Part shown: in pieces, positions 15,580-24,782 of the stretch
Numbering within the stretch: position 1 is the stretch's first letter
Layout of the letters: each line of letters starts with the position of its first letter
Assembly (NCBI RefSeq): GCF_019038435.1
Contig: NZ_JAGPOX010000074.1
Location: forward strand, 1 to 46,988
DNA from: Nocardia alni
GTDB lineage: Bacteria > Actinomycetota > Actinomycetes > Mycobacteriales > Mycobacteriaceae
Length of the DNA: 46,988 bases
Reading direction: 5' to 3'
Position numbers and translations under genes: made by a program
Notes under the pieces: generated by a model
The model's database searches: none
What the model was told of the DNA's origin: nothing
The model's input: the letters and a program-made list of their open reading frames with translations, nothing else

Positions 15580-16340
15580 TACAGCACCGAGCGCACGATG
15601 GCGGCGGTCTCGGCCGGGAGCGCCAGGGGCACCATATGGCCGCAGTTGAATTCGTGCACCGTGAGTCTGTCGCCCAGATGCGCGGCGAGTGCCGGTCGGA
15701 GTTGTGGAGTGACCCAGGGCGAGTCGAGCGCGTGCACCAATACGGTCGGCGTCGAGGCCGGGGGCAGGACGAGTTCGCGGGCCAGCTGACCGAAATAGGA
15801 GATGATCGCGGGCAGACTCATGCGCCAGGTCCGGCGGCCCCGCGCGGTGGTGACCAGGTGTTCGGCCAGTTCGGCATCGATCAGCCTGGACTCGACCTCG
15901 CCCCAATCGGATTCGACCTTGTCGCGGCGCGCGGCCTCGGCATCCGGATAGTCCGGATCGGCCAGCACCTGATCGGTGATCTCGCCGATCCACCCGGGCT
16001 CCTGCGCGATCGCCGGGTCCAGCAGCACCAGCGCCCGCACCAGGTCCGGGCGATGCCGGGCCATGTGGACGGCGATCGCACCCCCGAACGAATGCCCGAC
16101 CACCACGGCCGGTGCGTCGTCCAGCAGCCGCACCAGATCCTCCACCACCGCCTCGAATGTCCATGGCGGCAGTGATGTGGATCGCCCGTGCCCGCGCAGG
16201 TCCGGCGCGATGAACCGCACGTCGGGCAGATGCTCGGTGGCCAGCGTCTCCCACCGCTTGCCGTGCCCGGTCAGCCCGTGCAGGGCCAGGACGCGGGGAC
16301 CGTCGGCGGGGCCGTATTCGTACACCTGGAGTTCGGACAC
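15579..16340 (-). CDS. Alpha/beta hydrolase (LipV/Rv3203-like)
   Basis: 253 residues from GTG 16340. Alpha/beta-hydrolase fold: HGLTGHGKRW oxyanion loop, APDLRGHGRS, nucleophile elbow GHSFGG with Ser84, an acid candidate in HALDSPW and the catalytic His in FNCGHMVPL. The family covers esterases, lipases and related hydrolases; the syntenic M. tuberculosis gene Rv3203 is called lipV. It is the first gene of a two-gene unit with the ATL gene and diverges from adnA. A longer ORF running upstream into the adnA region is a shadow. Confidence 0.86.
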   Translation of the reverse strand: MSELQVYEYGPADGPRVLALHGLTGHGKRWETLATEHLPDVRFIAPDLRGHGRSTSLPPWTFEAVVEDLVRLLDDAPAVVVGHSFGGAIAVHMARHRPDLVRALVLLDPAIAQEPGWIGEITDQVLADPDYPDAEAARRDKVESDWGEVESRLIDAELAEHLVTTARGRRTWRMSLPAIISYFGQLARELVLPPASTPTVLVHALDSPWVTPQLRPALAAHLGDRLTVHEFNCGHMVPLALPAETAAIVRSVL

Positions 16341-16710
16341 CGGTTCATTGTGCCGGTCCACGCCGAGGGGCGCCGCCCGGCCGCCGGTCATCGATCGGCG
16401 CCCGGGACACTCCTGCGGGTCGTGCTGCGGCCGGCTCCGGCAACCTGCTCCGGTAGTGCCGTCAACCACTCTGAGCTGCATGGACCCGAGACGCCGGATA
16501 ATTGCCACGTGTCCTGGATGAATCACGGTTCGACACACCGATGCTCGCGCCCGGCGGTGTATGACGACTCGGCGGTGCGAAATCGGAATACCGGACACCA
16601 GTGCCCGGCCCGGTGCGGTCGACGCAGTTGACGCGCATCGTGTGCGCCTCGGACGGCTGCGGGTGCGTACGTGAGATAATTCGCGTCGTTGTTCGATTCG
16701 AGGGAGTGGG
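16341..16710. other. Divergent intergenic region lipV-adnA
   Basis: About 370 bases without a convincing gene. The only element I would mark is an AT-rich -10-like GATAAT at 16675-16680 reading towards adnA; its -35 is poor. No LexA-type palindrome was seen. Confidence 0.4.
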
Positions 16711-16794
16711 ATGCCGATCACAGGACGGATACGTCGGCCCTGCGCGTCACAGTTTGCTGCGGCGAAATCAATTTCTGTCGGCGGCGTCTGTTGA
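16711..16794 (+). CDS. Possible 27-codon leader ORF upstream of adnA
   Basis: ATG 16711 is preceded by AGGGAG with ideal spacing and the frame runs to TGA 16792-16794, 13 bases before the adnA start. The product (MPITGRIRRPCASQF then AAAKSISVGGVC) matches nothing I know. The adnA ATG itself has no clear ribosome binding site, so re-initiation after this ORF is conceivable. It could equally be chance. Confidence 0.3.
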   Translation: MPITGRIRRPCASQFAAAKSISVGGVC

Positions 16795-16807
16795 AATAGC
16801 GGCCGTG

Positions 16808-19800
16808 ATGCGATCGGATAGCCCGGTGCGACTCGTGCGCCGGGGCGAGACGGCCCCCCGCCAGCGGGAGTGGGGAGCCGGTGTCCGGACGCTGTTCGCC
16901 GGTGGTTCGGCCGTGGAAGCGGGTTGGCGGCCGTGGCAGGTGCTCGGCGGGCCCGGCGCGGGCAAGACCTCGTTGCTGATCGATCTCGCCGCCGACCGGA
17001 TCGTCGCGGGCGCCGACCCGGAGTCGATCCTGGTGCTGACGCATGCGAAACCGGCCGCGGTGCGGGTGCGCAACGCCATCGCCCGGCAGGTCCGCGCCGC
17101 GACCGCGGAACCGGAGAACTCGCTGGTCGGCGGTGTTCCGGGCGCCACACGCGAGCCGCTGGTGCGGACCGCGCACTCCTATGCCTTCGCGATCCTGCGC
17201 CGCCACGCCGAGGTGAACGGCAATCCGCCTCCGCGGCTGCTCACCGGCGCCGAACAGGACGTGGTGCTGCGCGAAATGCTGCGCGGCGAGCTGGACGACA
17301 TCCAGTCCGGGCCGGGCGGCCCGCACGGCGGCGCGATGGAGCTGTGGCCGCAACGGTTGCAGCCCGCGCTGGGCACCCTCGGATTCGCCGAACAGCTGCG
17401 CGATCTGATGTTGCGCGCCACCGAACGCGGTCTGGGCCCCGAGGACCTCATCGCGTTGGGCGCACTGCACGAGCGCGCCGAATGGATCGCGGCGGGCCGT
17501 TTCGCCGAGCGGTACGAGCAGGCCATGCTGCTGCGCTGGTCGGTCGGCATCGAGGCGCCCGAGGCCAGTGCGCCCGCCCTGGACGCCGCGGAACTGGTGG
17601 GCGCCGCGCTGGACGCATTCGCGCTGGATCCGAGCCTGCTCGATGCCGAGCGCGAGCGCATCCACTGTCTGCTCGTGGATGATGCCCAGCACCTGGATCC
17701 GCTCGCGGCACAACTGATCCAGGTCGTCGGCGGCGGCGCGGCCACGACCGTGGTGGCCGGTGATCCGGATCAGGCGGTGTACACCTTCCGCGGCGCGGAT
17801 CCGCGCTTCCTGGTCGATCTGCCCGCTTCGGACGGGCGTCGAATCCTGTTGCTCGACAACCATCGATCCGCGCCGATCGTGCACGATGCCGTCGCCCGGA
17901 TCGTTACCCGCATGCCCGGTCACGGGCCGCACCGAATCGGGCCCGGCGACACCAATCATGATGACGGACAGGATGATTCCGCCGATTTCGCGGTGCGGGT
18001 GCTGACCACCCCGGCGAAGGAGGCGGCGCTGATCGCCGACCATCTGCGCCGCGCTCACCTCACAGACGGTGTGCCGTGGTCCCGGATGGCGGTGATCGTG
18101 CGTTCGGTGCCGCTGTCGCTGGCCCCGCTGCGCCGCGCCCTGCTGGCGGTGGGAGTGCCCGTACTGCAACCGAAACCGGACGTGCCGCTGGCCCGCCGTC
18201 ACGGCGCGGCCTGGATGCTTCAAGCACTGCGCGCCCTTCTGGCCGGATCCCGCGCCCGCCCCGACCTGTTCACCGAGGACGACGCGCTGGACCTGCTCAC
18301 CGGCCCACTCGGCGGCGCCGACCAGATAAGCCTGCGCCGCCTACGCCGCGGCATCCGCAGAACGGTCCTGGAGCGCGGTCGGCGCGAAGACCCCTCCGAC
18401 CCCTGGGCGGATGCCGCGGATCGCGCCGACGAAGGGCTCGTCGAGGGCGGCCCGCCGCTGACGAACCAATCCGCCGGTGCCGCTGATGGTTCGGCTGCGG
18501 ACGGAGGCGAGGAGCCGTCCGGCGTCGATGGCATCGGAGTCGATATTTCTGGCGAGGCCGAGGCGTCGAACCGGGCTGCCGTGGCGGATTCGGCGCGGGC
18601 GATCGCTGGTGATCGGCCGACGGGACGACGCCGGCCCGCGGACGATGCTTTGGGTGGGGAATTCGGTTCCGAGGCGGACGATTCCGTGCGTTTCGCCGAT
18701 CTGGATCGTTCCTCGGCGCAGGTGTTGCGGGATCTGATCACCGATGTCGGGGACGCCTCGATGCTCGAGCGGCTCACCGATGTGGAGTCCGCGCCGCTGC
18801 GGCGGGTGCTCTCGGCGGTGCGGCGGGCGCGTAAGGCGATGGAGCGCGGGGCGGGGCTCGAGGATGTGCTGTGGGCGCTGTGGACGGCGTCAGGTCTGGA
18901 ACGGCGCTGGGTCGGGCAGTCCGAGCGCGGCGGCGCCTCGGCGATGCAGGCCGATCGCGATCTGGACGCGGCGGTCGGCCTGTTCGACGCCGCGGCCGCG
19001 TATGTGGACCGGCTGCCGCGCGCGAGGGTCGAGGGTTTCGTCGAGTATCTGGAACAGCAGGAGATTCCGCAGGATTCGGCTCCGGTCACCGACCCCGGCG
19101 GTGCGGTGGCGATCCTGTCGGCCCACGCCGCGGTCGGGCGGGAATGGGATGTGGTTGTCGTCGCCGGTGTGCAGGAGGGGATCTGGCCGAACCTGCGGCC
19201 GCGCGGCACGCTGCTCGGCGTCGAGGATCTGGTGGATGTCGCCAGGGGCATCGGCGATTTCGGTGAGCGGATGAGCCGGTCCGCGCCGATCCTGGCCGAG
19301 GAGCGGCGGCTGCTGCTGATCGCCTGCGGCCGGGCGCGACGCTCGCTGCTGGTGACGGCCGTGGAATCCGTTGCCGGGGACCGTGATCTGGTGCCTTCGC
19401 GCTTTCTGGCCGAACTCGACGTCGCTACCGAATCGGGCGAGCCGGGCCGCATCCCGACGCCGGTGGATCCGGGACGGGCGCTGGTCATGCAGGCATTGAT
19501 CGCCGAATTGCGCGGCGTGGCATGCGATCCCGAGGAAGCGCCGCCGCGGCGGCAACACGCGGCGCACCAGCTGGCCCGCTTGGCGAGTGCGGGCGTACGC
19601 GGTGCGCACCCCGACGACTGGTACGGCACCGCCGAACTCAGCTCGCAACTACCACTGTGGGGCGAAGATCAGGGCCCGGTCGCACTCTCACCGTCCACGG
19701 TGGAGCTGCTGAAGACGTGCCCGCTGCGCTGGGCGCTGGAGCGTCACGGCGGCAGCGACGGCGAAAATCCCTACGCGGTCAAGGGAAATCTGGTGCACAC

Positions 19801-20494
19801 CCTGGTGCAGGCGCTGTCCGGGCAGGTGACCGAGGATCAGGTCAAGGCCGCCCTCGTGCGGGCATGGAAGGCGGTGGATCCCGGTTCGAGCGAGTCCGGT
19901 CCGACGAGCTGGCATTCGCGCCAAGACCTGCGCCGCACCGAAACCATGCTGGACACCTTCGTGGCCTGGCTGCGCAACACCCGCGACGAACTCACTCAGC
20001 TGGGCGTGGAGGTGCCCGTCGACTGCGTGCTGCCCGCCCGCACCCCCGACGAATATCCGGTGCGCATCCGCGGCCGGGTGGACCGGGTCGAGCGAGACGC
20101 GTTGGGGCGCTTCGTCATCGTCGACGTGAAAACCGGTAAGACGCCGATCTCCAAACAGTCCGCCGCCGAACACGCCCAGCTGGCGACCTACCAGGTTGCC
20201 GCGGCCGCCGGTGCGCTGGACGACGTCGCCGCCGATCCGTCCGCCGATCCGCAGCCCGGCGGCGCTCGCCTGGTGTACGTCGCCAAACCCAGCGCCAAGG
20301 AGGGCGCCGCGCAGCGAATGCAGGGTGCGCTGGACGACGAGTCGATCGCCCAATGGCGCGACACCATCCACGACGCCGCCGAATCCACCCGCGGCCCCAG
20401 TTATCTGGCCATGCGCAACGACGGCTGCCGCCACTGCACGGTCGCGGGCAGCTGCCCGGTCCAGGACACCGGACGACAGGTGACCGACGAGTGA
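16808..20494 (+). CDS. adnA: AdnA subunit of the AdnAB helicase-nuclease
   Basis: 1228 residues from ATG 16808; mycobacterial AdnA is about 1045-1055. AdnAB resects double-strand breaks for recombination. Walker A is GGPGAGKTS (residues 47-55), motif II DDAQHLD (about 290; Asp in place of the usual catalytic Glu of DEXQ), motif III GDPDQAVYTFRGAD (about 318) and GREWDVVVVAGVQ (about 775). The C-terminal RecB-like nuclease has VIVDVKTGK (about 1103). Four cysteines, one in LLKTCPLRW and three in CRHCTVAGSC, fit an Fe-S nuclease. Extra length is mostly a low-complexity insertion at residues about 540-620 (GGPPLTNQSAGAADGSAADG and onward). adnB follows. Confidence 0.9.
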   Translation: MRSDSPVRLVRRGETAPRQREWGAGVRTLFAGGSAVEAGWRPWQVLGGPGAGKTSLLIDLAADRIVAGADPESILVLTHAKPAAVRVRNAIARQVRAATAEPENSLVGGVPGATREPLVRTAHSYAFAILRRHAEVNGNPPPRLLTGAEQDVVLREMLRGELDDIQSGPGGPHGGAMELWPQRLQPALGTLGFAEQLRDLMLRATERGLGPEDLIALGALHERAEWIAAGRFAERYEQAMLLRWSVGIEAPEASAPALDAAELVGAALDAFALDPSLLDAERERIHCLLVDDAQHLDPLAAQLIQVVGGGAATTVVAGDPDQAVYTFRGADPRFLVDLPASDGRRILLLDNHRSAPIVHDAVARIVTRMPGHGPHRIGPGDTNHDDGQDDSADFAVRVLTTPAKEAALIADHLRRAHLTDGVPWSRMAVIVRSVPLSLAPLRRALLAVGVPVLQPKPDVPLARRHGAAWMLQALRALLAGSRARPDLFTEDDALDLLTGPLGGADQISLRRLRRGIRRTVLERGRREDPSDPWADAADRADEGLVEGGPPLTNQSAGAADGSAADGGEEPSGVDGIGVDISGEAEASNRAAVADSARAIAGDRPTGRRRPADDALGGEFGSEADDSVRFADLDRSSAQVLRDLITDVGDASMLERLTDVESAPLRRVLSAVRRARKAMERGAGLEDVLWALWTASGLERRWVGQSERGGASAMQADRDLDAAVGLFDAAAAYVDRLPRARVEGFVEYLEQQEIPQDSAPVTDPGGAVAILSAHAAVGREWDVVVVAGVQEGIWPNLRPRGTLLGVEDLVDVARGIGDFGERMSRSAPILAEERRLLLIACGRARRSLLVTAVESVAGDRDLVPSRFLAELDVATESGEPGRIPTPVDPGRALVMQALIAELRGVACDPEEAPPRRQHAAHQLARLASAGVRGAHPDDWYGTAELSSQLPLWGEDQGPVALSPSTVELLKTCPLRWALERHGGSDGENPYAVKGNLVHTLVQALSGQVTEDQVKAALVRAWKAVDPGSSESGPTSWHSRQDLRRTETMLDTFVAWLRNTRDELTQLGVEVPVDCVLPARTPDEYPVRIRGRVDRVERDALGRFVIVDVKTGKTPISKQSAAEHAQLATYQVAAAAGALDDVAADPSADPQPGGARLVYVAKPSAKEGAAQRMQGALDDESIAQWRDTIHDAAESTRGPSYLAMRNDGCRHCTVAGSCPVQDTGRQVTDE

Positions 20495-20728
20495 GCGCGT
20501 CGTGAGCGGAGCGCAGCGGAACGAGCCATGCACGGCATTCGGCGGAGGCGGGCGCTCATGGTGCGGAGTTGTGGGCGGCGTGTGGCGGGGCGGGCCACAT
20601 GCGGTGTTCGGTCACTGTGGTGGAGGCAGTCGCTCGCATGGTGAAGCTGTGGGTGGAGCGCGGCGGAGTGTGCCAGGGGTGCAGCATTGTGTGACCGCGG
20701 CGGAGCTGACCGTCGGCGAGGTGGTGTC
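20495..20728 (+). other. adnA-adnB spacer
   Basis: 234 bases, unusually long for two subunits of one enzyme. It opens with a GAGCGGAGCGCAGCGGAAC-type motif at 20503-20521 whose near-copy (reverse orientation) lies at 27325-27345. A 76-codon ORF in the +20502 frame has glycine-rich, low-information content and is not accepted. Confidence 0.5.
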
Positions 20729-23700
20729 GTGATCAGCCCGTGGCAGCTGGCCGAGGCACTGGGGTTGCCGTCGCCGACCGACGAGCAGGCCGCGGTGATC
20801 GCTGCCCCGCCCGGTCCGACGCTGGTGGTCGCGGGTGCGGGGGCGGGGAAGACCGAGACGATGGCCGCGCGTGTGGTGTGGATGGTCGCCAACGGCCTGG
20901 TCGTTCCCGACGCTGTGCTGGGGCTGACCTTCACCCGAAAAGCAGCGCAGCAGTTGACGACTCGGATTCGGACCCGGCTGGCGCGGCTGGCCGGCGCGGC
21001 TGTGCTGCGCGAGATCGACCCGAGCGGGCGGCTGCGCGGCCTGCTGACCGGTTCCGAACCGGAGATCAGCACGTATCACTCCTATGCGGGCCGGTTGCTC
21101 ACCGAACACGGGCTGTTGTTGCCGGTCGAGCCGTCGGCGACCCTGCTGACCGAGACGCAGCTGTGGCAGCTGACCCACCGGGTGGTCACCACATGGGACG
21201 GTGACCTGGATACCGAACGCACCCCGGTCTCGGTCACCGAGGCCGTGCTCGCGCTGTCGGGGCAACTCGCCGAACACCTCGTGGAACCCGAACAGTTGGT
21301 CCAGGCACACGCCGAACTGGAGAAATTGGTGTTCACCCTGCCGAAGGGCCCGCGGCAGCGCGGCGGCCCCAGCCAGGAGTTACAGAACATCGTCGCCGCG
21401 CAGACCGAGCGCGTCGCACTGCTGCCTCTGGTGCAGCGCCTGACCGAGGAACTACGCCGCAGGGGCGCACTGGATTTCGGTTCACAGATGTCCCTGGCCG
21501 CGCGCCTGGCCGCCGAACACCCCGAGGTCGGCGCCGCCGAACGCGCCCGCCTGCGCCTGGTCCTGCTCGACGAATATCAGGACACCGGCCACGCCCAGCG
21601 CATCCTGCTCGCGGCCCTGTTCGGCGACCTCAACGGAACAGAAACGAGTTCGTCGCCGACGGTGGAATCGGATCTCCTTGCTGGTGAACGGAATTCGTGG
21701 CCCGAGCGAGCGGCGAAATCGCGCGCGCATGAGGGCCGGACGAATCGTGCTCCGGCGGGCGCCGGAACGGATCGCACTCCGGGCGAGGAGTTCGAAGGTG
21801 ATCAGGACGTAGCACCGGATGGCGAGTCTGGGTTCGTTCGTGATGGTTCGAGGGACTCGACCAAGGCGAAGCAACTCGAGGGGGGCCAAGACTTACCTCT
21901 GGATAGCAGGCCGGGGTTTGTCGGGGATGGATCGACGGGCTCGGCCGAGACGGAGCAAGCGGATGCTTCCCCGATGGCGACTCGCGTAGGTGGATCATCG
22001 AATACTGTTGGGGTGGCAGGTGAGTCGTCCGGGGGGGACGCCAGGCTCGGCGCCGCGCGCCGACTGGCCGTGACGGCGGTGGGCGACCCGATGCAGTCCA
22101 TTTACGGATGGCGCGGTGCATCGGCGGCCAACCTGCCACGGTTCGCCACCGACTTTCCCAGTGCCCCCGGGATTCCCGCGCCGATCCTGCCCTTGCTCAC
22201 CAGCTGGCGCAATCCGCCCGAGGCGCTGGATCTGGCTAATCTGGTGGCGGAACCGCTGCGGCACACCGAGGGCGGGGTCGACGTGGACGCACTGCGCCCC
22301 CGGCCGGGTGCGGTCCCCGGCGCGGTGGCGCTGGCGCTCACCGAAACCGTTGCCGACGAACGGGATTGGATCGCCGAACAGGTCGCGGCGCAGTGGGAGG
22401 CGCATGCCGACGCCGGCGCACCGCCGCCCACCTCCGCGGTCCTGGTGCGCCGCAACGCCGATGCTGCCCCGCTGGCGGAGGCGCTGCGCGAGCGCGGATT
22501 ACCGGTGGAGATCGTCGGTCTGGGCGGGCTGCTCGCCACTCCGGAGGTGTCCGACGTCGTCGCGACGCTGCGACTCATCGCCGATCCGGCCGCCGGGAGC
22601 GCGGCCATGCGCATCCTGACCGGCGCCCGCTGGCGTATCGCCGTCGCCGACCTGGCCGCGCTGTCCCGGCGCGCACGGGACCTGTCGATCACCCGGCCGC
22701 CCGAACAGGCCACGGGAATCACCGACGCCGCCGCCCTGGACGAGGCGCTGCGCGCGGTCGCGCCGGAACCCGCGGAACGGGCAGGGCTCGCCGACGCCAT
22801 CGCCGATCCCGGTACGCCGGAACAGTATTCGGACTTCGGCTATCGGCGCATCGTGGCGCTCGGGCAGGAACTGGCCGCGCTGCGCGAGCGTGGCGGCCAG
22901 TCGCTGCCGGAGCTGGTGTCCGATGTCGAGCGCACCATCGGCGTGGGCGTGGAGACGCAGGCGCGCCGCGCCACGGCCGGTGGTGGCGCGGGGCGAGAAC
23001 ATCTGGACGCCTTCGCCGAGGTGGTCGCCGGGTATGCGAGCGATCATCGGGCCACGCTGCCGGGCCTGCTTGCCTTCCTCGCGGCGGCGGAGGAGGTCGA
23101 GAACGGCCTGGAACCGGGCGAGGTCGAGGTCGCCCGCGACCGGGTTCAGGTGCTGACCGTGCACGCTGCCAAGGGGCTGGAATGGGAGGTGGTGGCCGTT
23201 CCGCACGTGGTGCGCGGGGTATTCCCGTCCGGCGCCGCAGCCGGGACCTGGCTCGGCGCGCTGGCCGAATTGCCCACCGCGCTGCGCGGCGACCGGCAGC
23301 GCGCGGACGCCCGCGACGGCGTCCCGGTGCTCGACCTGAGCGACGTGAACGACCGCGCCGATCTGGAACATGCGATCAAACAGCACCGGGACGCGCTCCA
23401 CCGCCGCCGGCTCGACGAGGAACGCCGCCTGTTCTACGTCGCGCTCACCAGAACCGAACGGGCCCTGTTCGTCTCGGCCCATCACTGGGCCGAGACCGGA
23501 ACCTCGCCCAAGGGGCCCTCGGACTTCCTGCTGGAACTGAAGCACGCCACCGAGGTCCCGGGCTCCGACCTCGCCGCCGCCGTGCGCATCGACCGCTGGG
23601 ATCAGGGTCCGCCGCCGGACGCGGTCAATCCGTTCACCGACAATCCCGCCACCGCGCAGTGGCCGCGAGATCCGCTCGGCAAGCGCCGCGCGGCCGTGGA

Positions 23701-24736
23701 ATCGGGTGCGGCCCTGGTGCGTTCGGCGCTGGTGGACCTGCCACGGGAGAGGGAAGTCGAGCCGGGGGGTGAACCCGCGAATAGTGGCCCACGGCGTTCT
23801 TCATCGATGGGTGTCGATGCCGCGCCCGAGGAGGGCTCGGCGAAATCGAGGGCTTCCACACCGCCGGAGATCGATACGGCCGGTGAGCAACTCTCGCTGT
23901 TCTCCGACGCCGCAGATACCTCAGGGGCACAGTCGGATACGACCGATACTGCTTCCATCGGCGCCGACGGTGCAAACGACCCGGACGAATGGTCCGACCC
24001 CGACGGCTGGGCCGCCGACGTGGACGCCCTGCTCGTCGAGCATTTCGCCGCCGACGACACCGTCCGCGAGGTGGAACTACCCGAGCAACTACCCGCGACC
24101 GCGCTGGTGGAGCTGCGGGCGGATCCGGCGAAACTCGCGGCCCGGCTGCGTCGGCCGCTGCCGTACCCGCCGAGCCCGTTCGCCCGGCGCGGCACCGCAT
24201 TTCACGCCTGGCTGCAACGCTGGTTCGGGGCCGACCAGTTACTGGATCTGGACGTATCGCCGGACCCCGAGGATTCGGCGGACCCGGTCGCCTCGGATGC
24301 CGAGCTGATCAGGCTGCAGGAGGCGTTCCTGTCCTCGTCGTGGGCCAACCGCAATCCGGTGGAGGTGGAGGTGGCATTCGAAACCTCCGTCGCGGGAACG
24401 CTGCTGCGCGGGCGCATGGACGCCGTCTTCGCCGAACCGGGCGGGCGCTGGCTGGTGGTGGACTGGAAGACCGGTGCGGAACCCACTCGGGCACAGGAGA
24501 AGTCGGTCGCCATGCAATTGGCGGTCTACAGGCTGGCCTGGGCCAGGCTGATGGCCGCCCGCACCGGCGCCGACGAGGCCGACATGCTCGAAAGAATCGG
24601 CGCCGCATTCCATTACGTGCGCACCGGCCGTACGATCGCGCCGCCCGCCCTGCCCGGACCCGCCGAACTCGCCGAGCTCATCATCTCCACGCCGCTGGCC
24701 GGGGTGTCTGCGGACGCGGGCGAACAGCCCGAATAA
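20729..24736 (+). CDS. adnB: AdnB subunit of the AdnAB helicase-nuclease
   Basis: 1335 residues from GTG 20729; mycobacterial AdnB is about 1100. Superfamily 1 motor plus nuclease: AGAGAGKTE (35-43), LTFTRKAA, motif II LLDEYQDT (about 279-286), motif III GDPMQSIYGWRGAS (about 452), VHAAKGLEWEVVAVPH (about 810), LFYVALTRTERAL (about 902) and nuclease VVDWKTGAEP (about 1243). All motor motifs are intact, in line with AdnB being the lead motor. Two low-complexity insertions explain the length: residues about 305-447, directly between motifs II and III and containing a 28-residue tandem duplication, and about 1004-1088. No Fe-S cysteines. GTG overlaps the end of an unlikely upstream ORF. Confidence 0.9.
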   Translation: MISPWQLAEALGLPSPTDEQAAVIAAPPGPTLVVAGAGAGKTETMAARVVWMVANGLVVPDAVLGLTFTRKAAQQLTTRIRTRLARLAGAAVLREIDPSGRLRGLLTGSEPEISTYHSYAGRLLTEHGLLLPVEPSATLLTETQLWQLTHRVVTTWDGDLDTERTPVSVTEAVLALSGQLAEHLVEPEQLVQAHAELEKLVFTLPKGPRQRGGPSQELQNIVAAQTERVALLPLVQRLTEELRRRGALDFGSQMSLAARLAAEHPEVGAAERARLRLVLLDEYQDTGHAQRILLAALFGDLNGTETSSSPTVESDLLAGERNSWPERAAKSRAHEGRTNRAPAGAGTDRTPGEEFEGDQDVAPDGESGFVRDGSRDSTKAKQLEGGQDLPLDSRPGFVGDGSTGSAETEQADASPMATRVGGSSNTVGVAGESSGGDARLGAARRLAVTAVGDPMQSIYGWRGASAANLPRFATDFPSAPGIPAPILPLLTSWRNPPEALDLANLVAEPLRHTEGGVDVDALRPRPGAVPGAVALALTETVADERDWIAEQVAAQWEAHADAGAPPPTSAVLVRRNADAAPLAEALRERGLPVEIVGLGGLLATPEVSDVVATLRLIADPAAGSAAMRILTGARWRIAVADLAALSRRARDLSITRPPEQATGITDAAALDEALRAVAPEPAERAGLADAIADPGTPEQYSDFGYRRIVALGQELAALRERGGQSLPELVSDVERTIGVGVETQARRATAGGGAGREHLDAFAEVVAGYASDHRATLPGLLAFLAAAEEVENGLEPGEVEVARDRVQVLTVHAAKGLEWEVVAVPHVVRGVFPSGAAAGTWLGALAELPTALRGDRQRADARDGVPVLDLSDVNDRADLEHAIKQHRDALHRRRLDEERRLFYVALTRTERALFVSAHHWAETGTSPKGPSDFLLELKHATEVPGSDLAAAVRIDRWDQGPPPDAVNPFTDNPATAQWPRDPLGKRRAAVESGAALVRSALVDLPREREVEPGGEPANSGPRRSSSMGVDAAPEEGSAKSRASTPPEIDTAGEQLSLFSDAADTSGAQSDTTDTASIGADGANDPDEWSDPDGWAADVDALLVEHFAADDTVREVELPEQLPATALVELRADPAKLAARLRRPLPYPPSPFARRGTAFHAWLQRWFGADQLLDLDVSPDPEDSADPVASDAELIRLQEAFLSSSWANRNPVEVEVAFETSVAGTLLRGRMDAVFAEPGGRWLVVDWKTGAEPTRAQEKSVAMQLAVYRLAWARLMAARTGADEADMLERIGAAFHYVRTGRTIAPPALPGPAELAELIISTPLAGVSADAGEQPE

Positions 24737-24782
24737 GTCGTTCCCCGGCCGCGATCGCGCACCGCGGCCCGGGTTGTGTACG

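Noticed and set aside
16341..16807. LexA/SOS or PafBC box upstream of adnA
   Set aside because: No sequence close enough to either consensus could be found by eye.
16718..18223. 501-codon minus-strand ORF opposite adnA
   Set aside because: Shadow frame with low-complexity content and no motif.
20502..20732. 76-codon ORF in the adnA-adnB spacer with GTGA overlap to adnB
   Set aside because: Gly/Arg-rich, starts inside a dispersed repeat and lacks a ribosome binding site; overlap with adnB is likely chance.
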